Shown here piece by piece: positions 9,994 through 10,011 of a DNA stretch of 10,011 nt. The stretch is taken from NCBI GenBank assembly GCA_964425215.1, contig CAYRLW010000077.1, positions 1 through 10,011 on the forward strand, in the 5' to 3' direction. The first letter of the stretch is position 1, and each line of letters begins with the position of its first letter. The notes below the pieces were generated by a model, which was not told where the DNA came from, ran no database searches, and was given only the letters and a program-made list of their open reading frames with translations. Made by a program: the position numbers and the translations under genes. Origin of the DNA: CAYRLW01 sp964425215 (GTDB lineage: Bacteria > Spirochaetota > Spirochaetia > Treponematales > Breznakiellaceae).

Positions 9994-10011
9994 GCTGCGG
10001 GCGGACCATAG

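Noticed and set aside
1..10011. CRISPR array or insertion sequence
   Set aside because: No regularly spaced repeats, no transposase frame and no matching terminal inverted repeats seen by eye.

Overview
The window reads as the distal, accessory-rich end of a tailed-phage prophage (or phage-derived island) in a GC-rich alphaproteobacterium. Caulobacterales (Caulobacter, Brevundimonas, Phenylobacterium) is my best guess. The reasons are high GC throughout, a GTTC-N7-GTTC repeat of the alphaproteobacterial LexA type at 5505-5519, a Caulobacter-like housekeeping promoter (TTGGCGG-N10-GCTATCAC) at 7160-7184, and a lysis cassette built on a DUF3380-type muramidase. No structural, integrase or replication gene is visible. 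The host assignment is inference.

Layout. 109-312 (-) is a small hypothetical gene whose promoter region is shared with a rightward lysis cassette: muramidase endolysin (404-1171), GTG-started inner-membrane spanin overlapping it by 4 nt (1168-1542), and an outer-membrane lipoprotein spanin starting inside the i-spanin gene in the +1 frame (1415-1747). Terminator 1800-1831 follows. A DUF6894-like gene (1915-2217, +) with its own terminator (2249-2280) closes the rightward block.

2368-5436 is a leftward block of nine small genes. Its upstream end has the candidate LexA box. In its middle lie a CxxC/CxxC zinc-ribbon peptide (4313-4480) and, 3 nt later, an SRAP/YedK/HMCES-family abasic-site DNA-crosslinking protein (3608-4309). 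The rest are unrecognised soluble proteins. A second promoter (2881-2910) serves the last two.

5699-6512 (+) holds a conserved lipoprotein and an acidic small protein. 6564-6764 (-) is a disordered small protein converging on the acidic gene at a hairpin with a leftward U-tract. 6765-7261 has no convincing protein gene but contains two leftward-pointing terminator hairpins, a leftward promoter and the rightward promoter of the next gene. I read a candidate small RNA of about 80 nt there (7105-7183, -). 7262-8056 (+) is a Bro-N antirepressor-type protein with a second conserved domain.

8123-9750 (-) is a tightly packed operon of seven small proteins: four with membrane anchors, one lipoprotein, and several charged helical proteins. 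It uses ATGA/TGATG junctions and a repeated leader sequence upstream of several start codons. Its last two products (anchor plus helix, then lipoprotein plus helix) look like a two-membrane pair. This is the best candidate for an undescribed system here.

At the right edge, 9957-9993 (-) is a clean 5' part of a tRNA-Gly(CCC) gene whose match stops in the anticodon loop, as expected for an integration junction. The inferred whole is an element boundary at a tRNA gene, then cargo operons, then lysis genes toward the phage body on the left.
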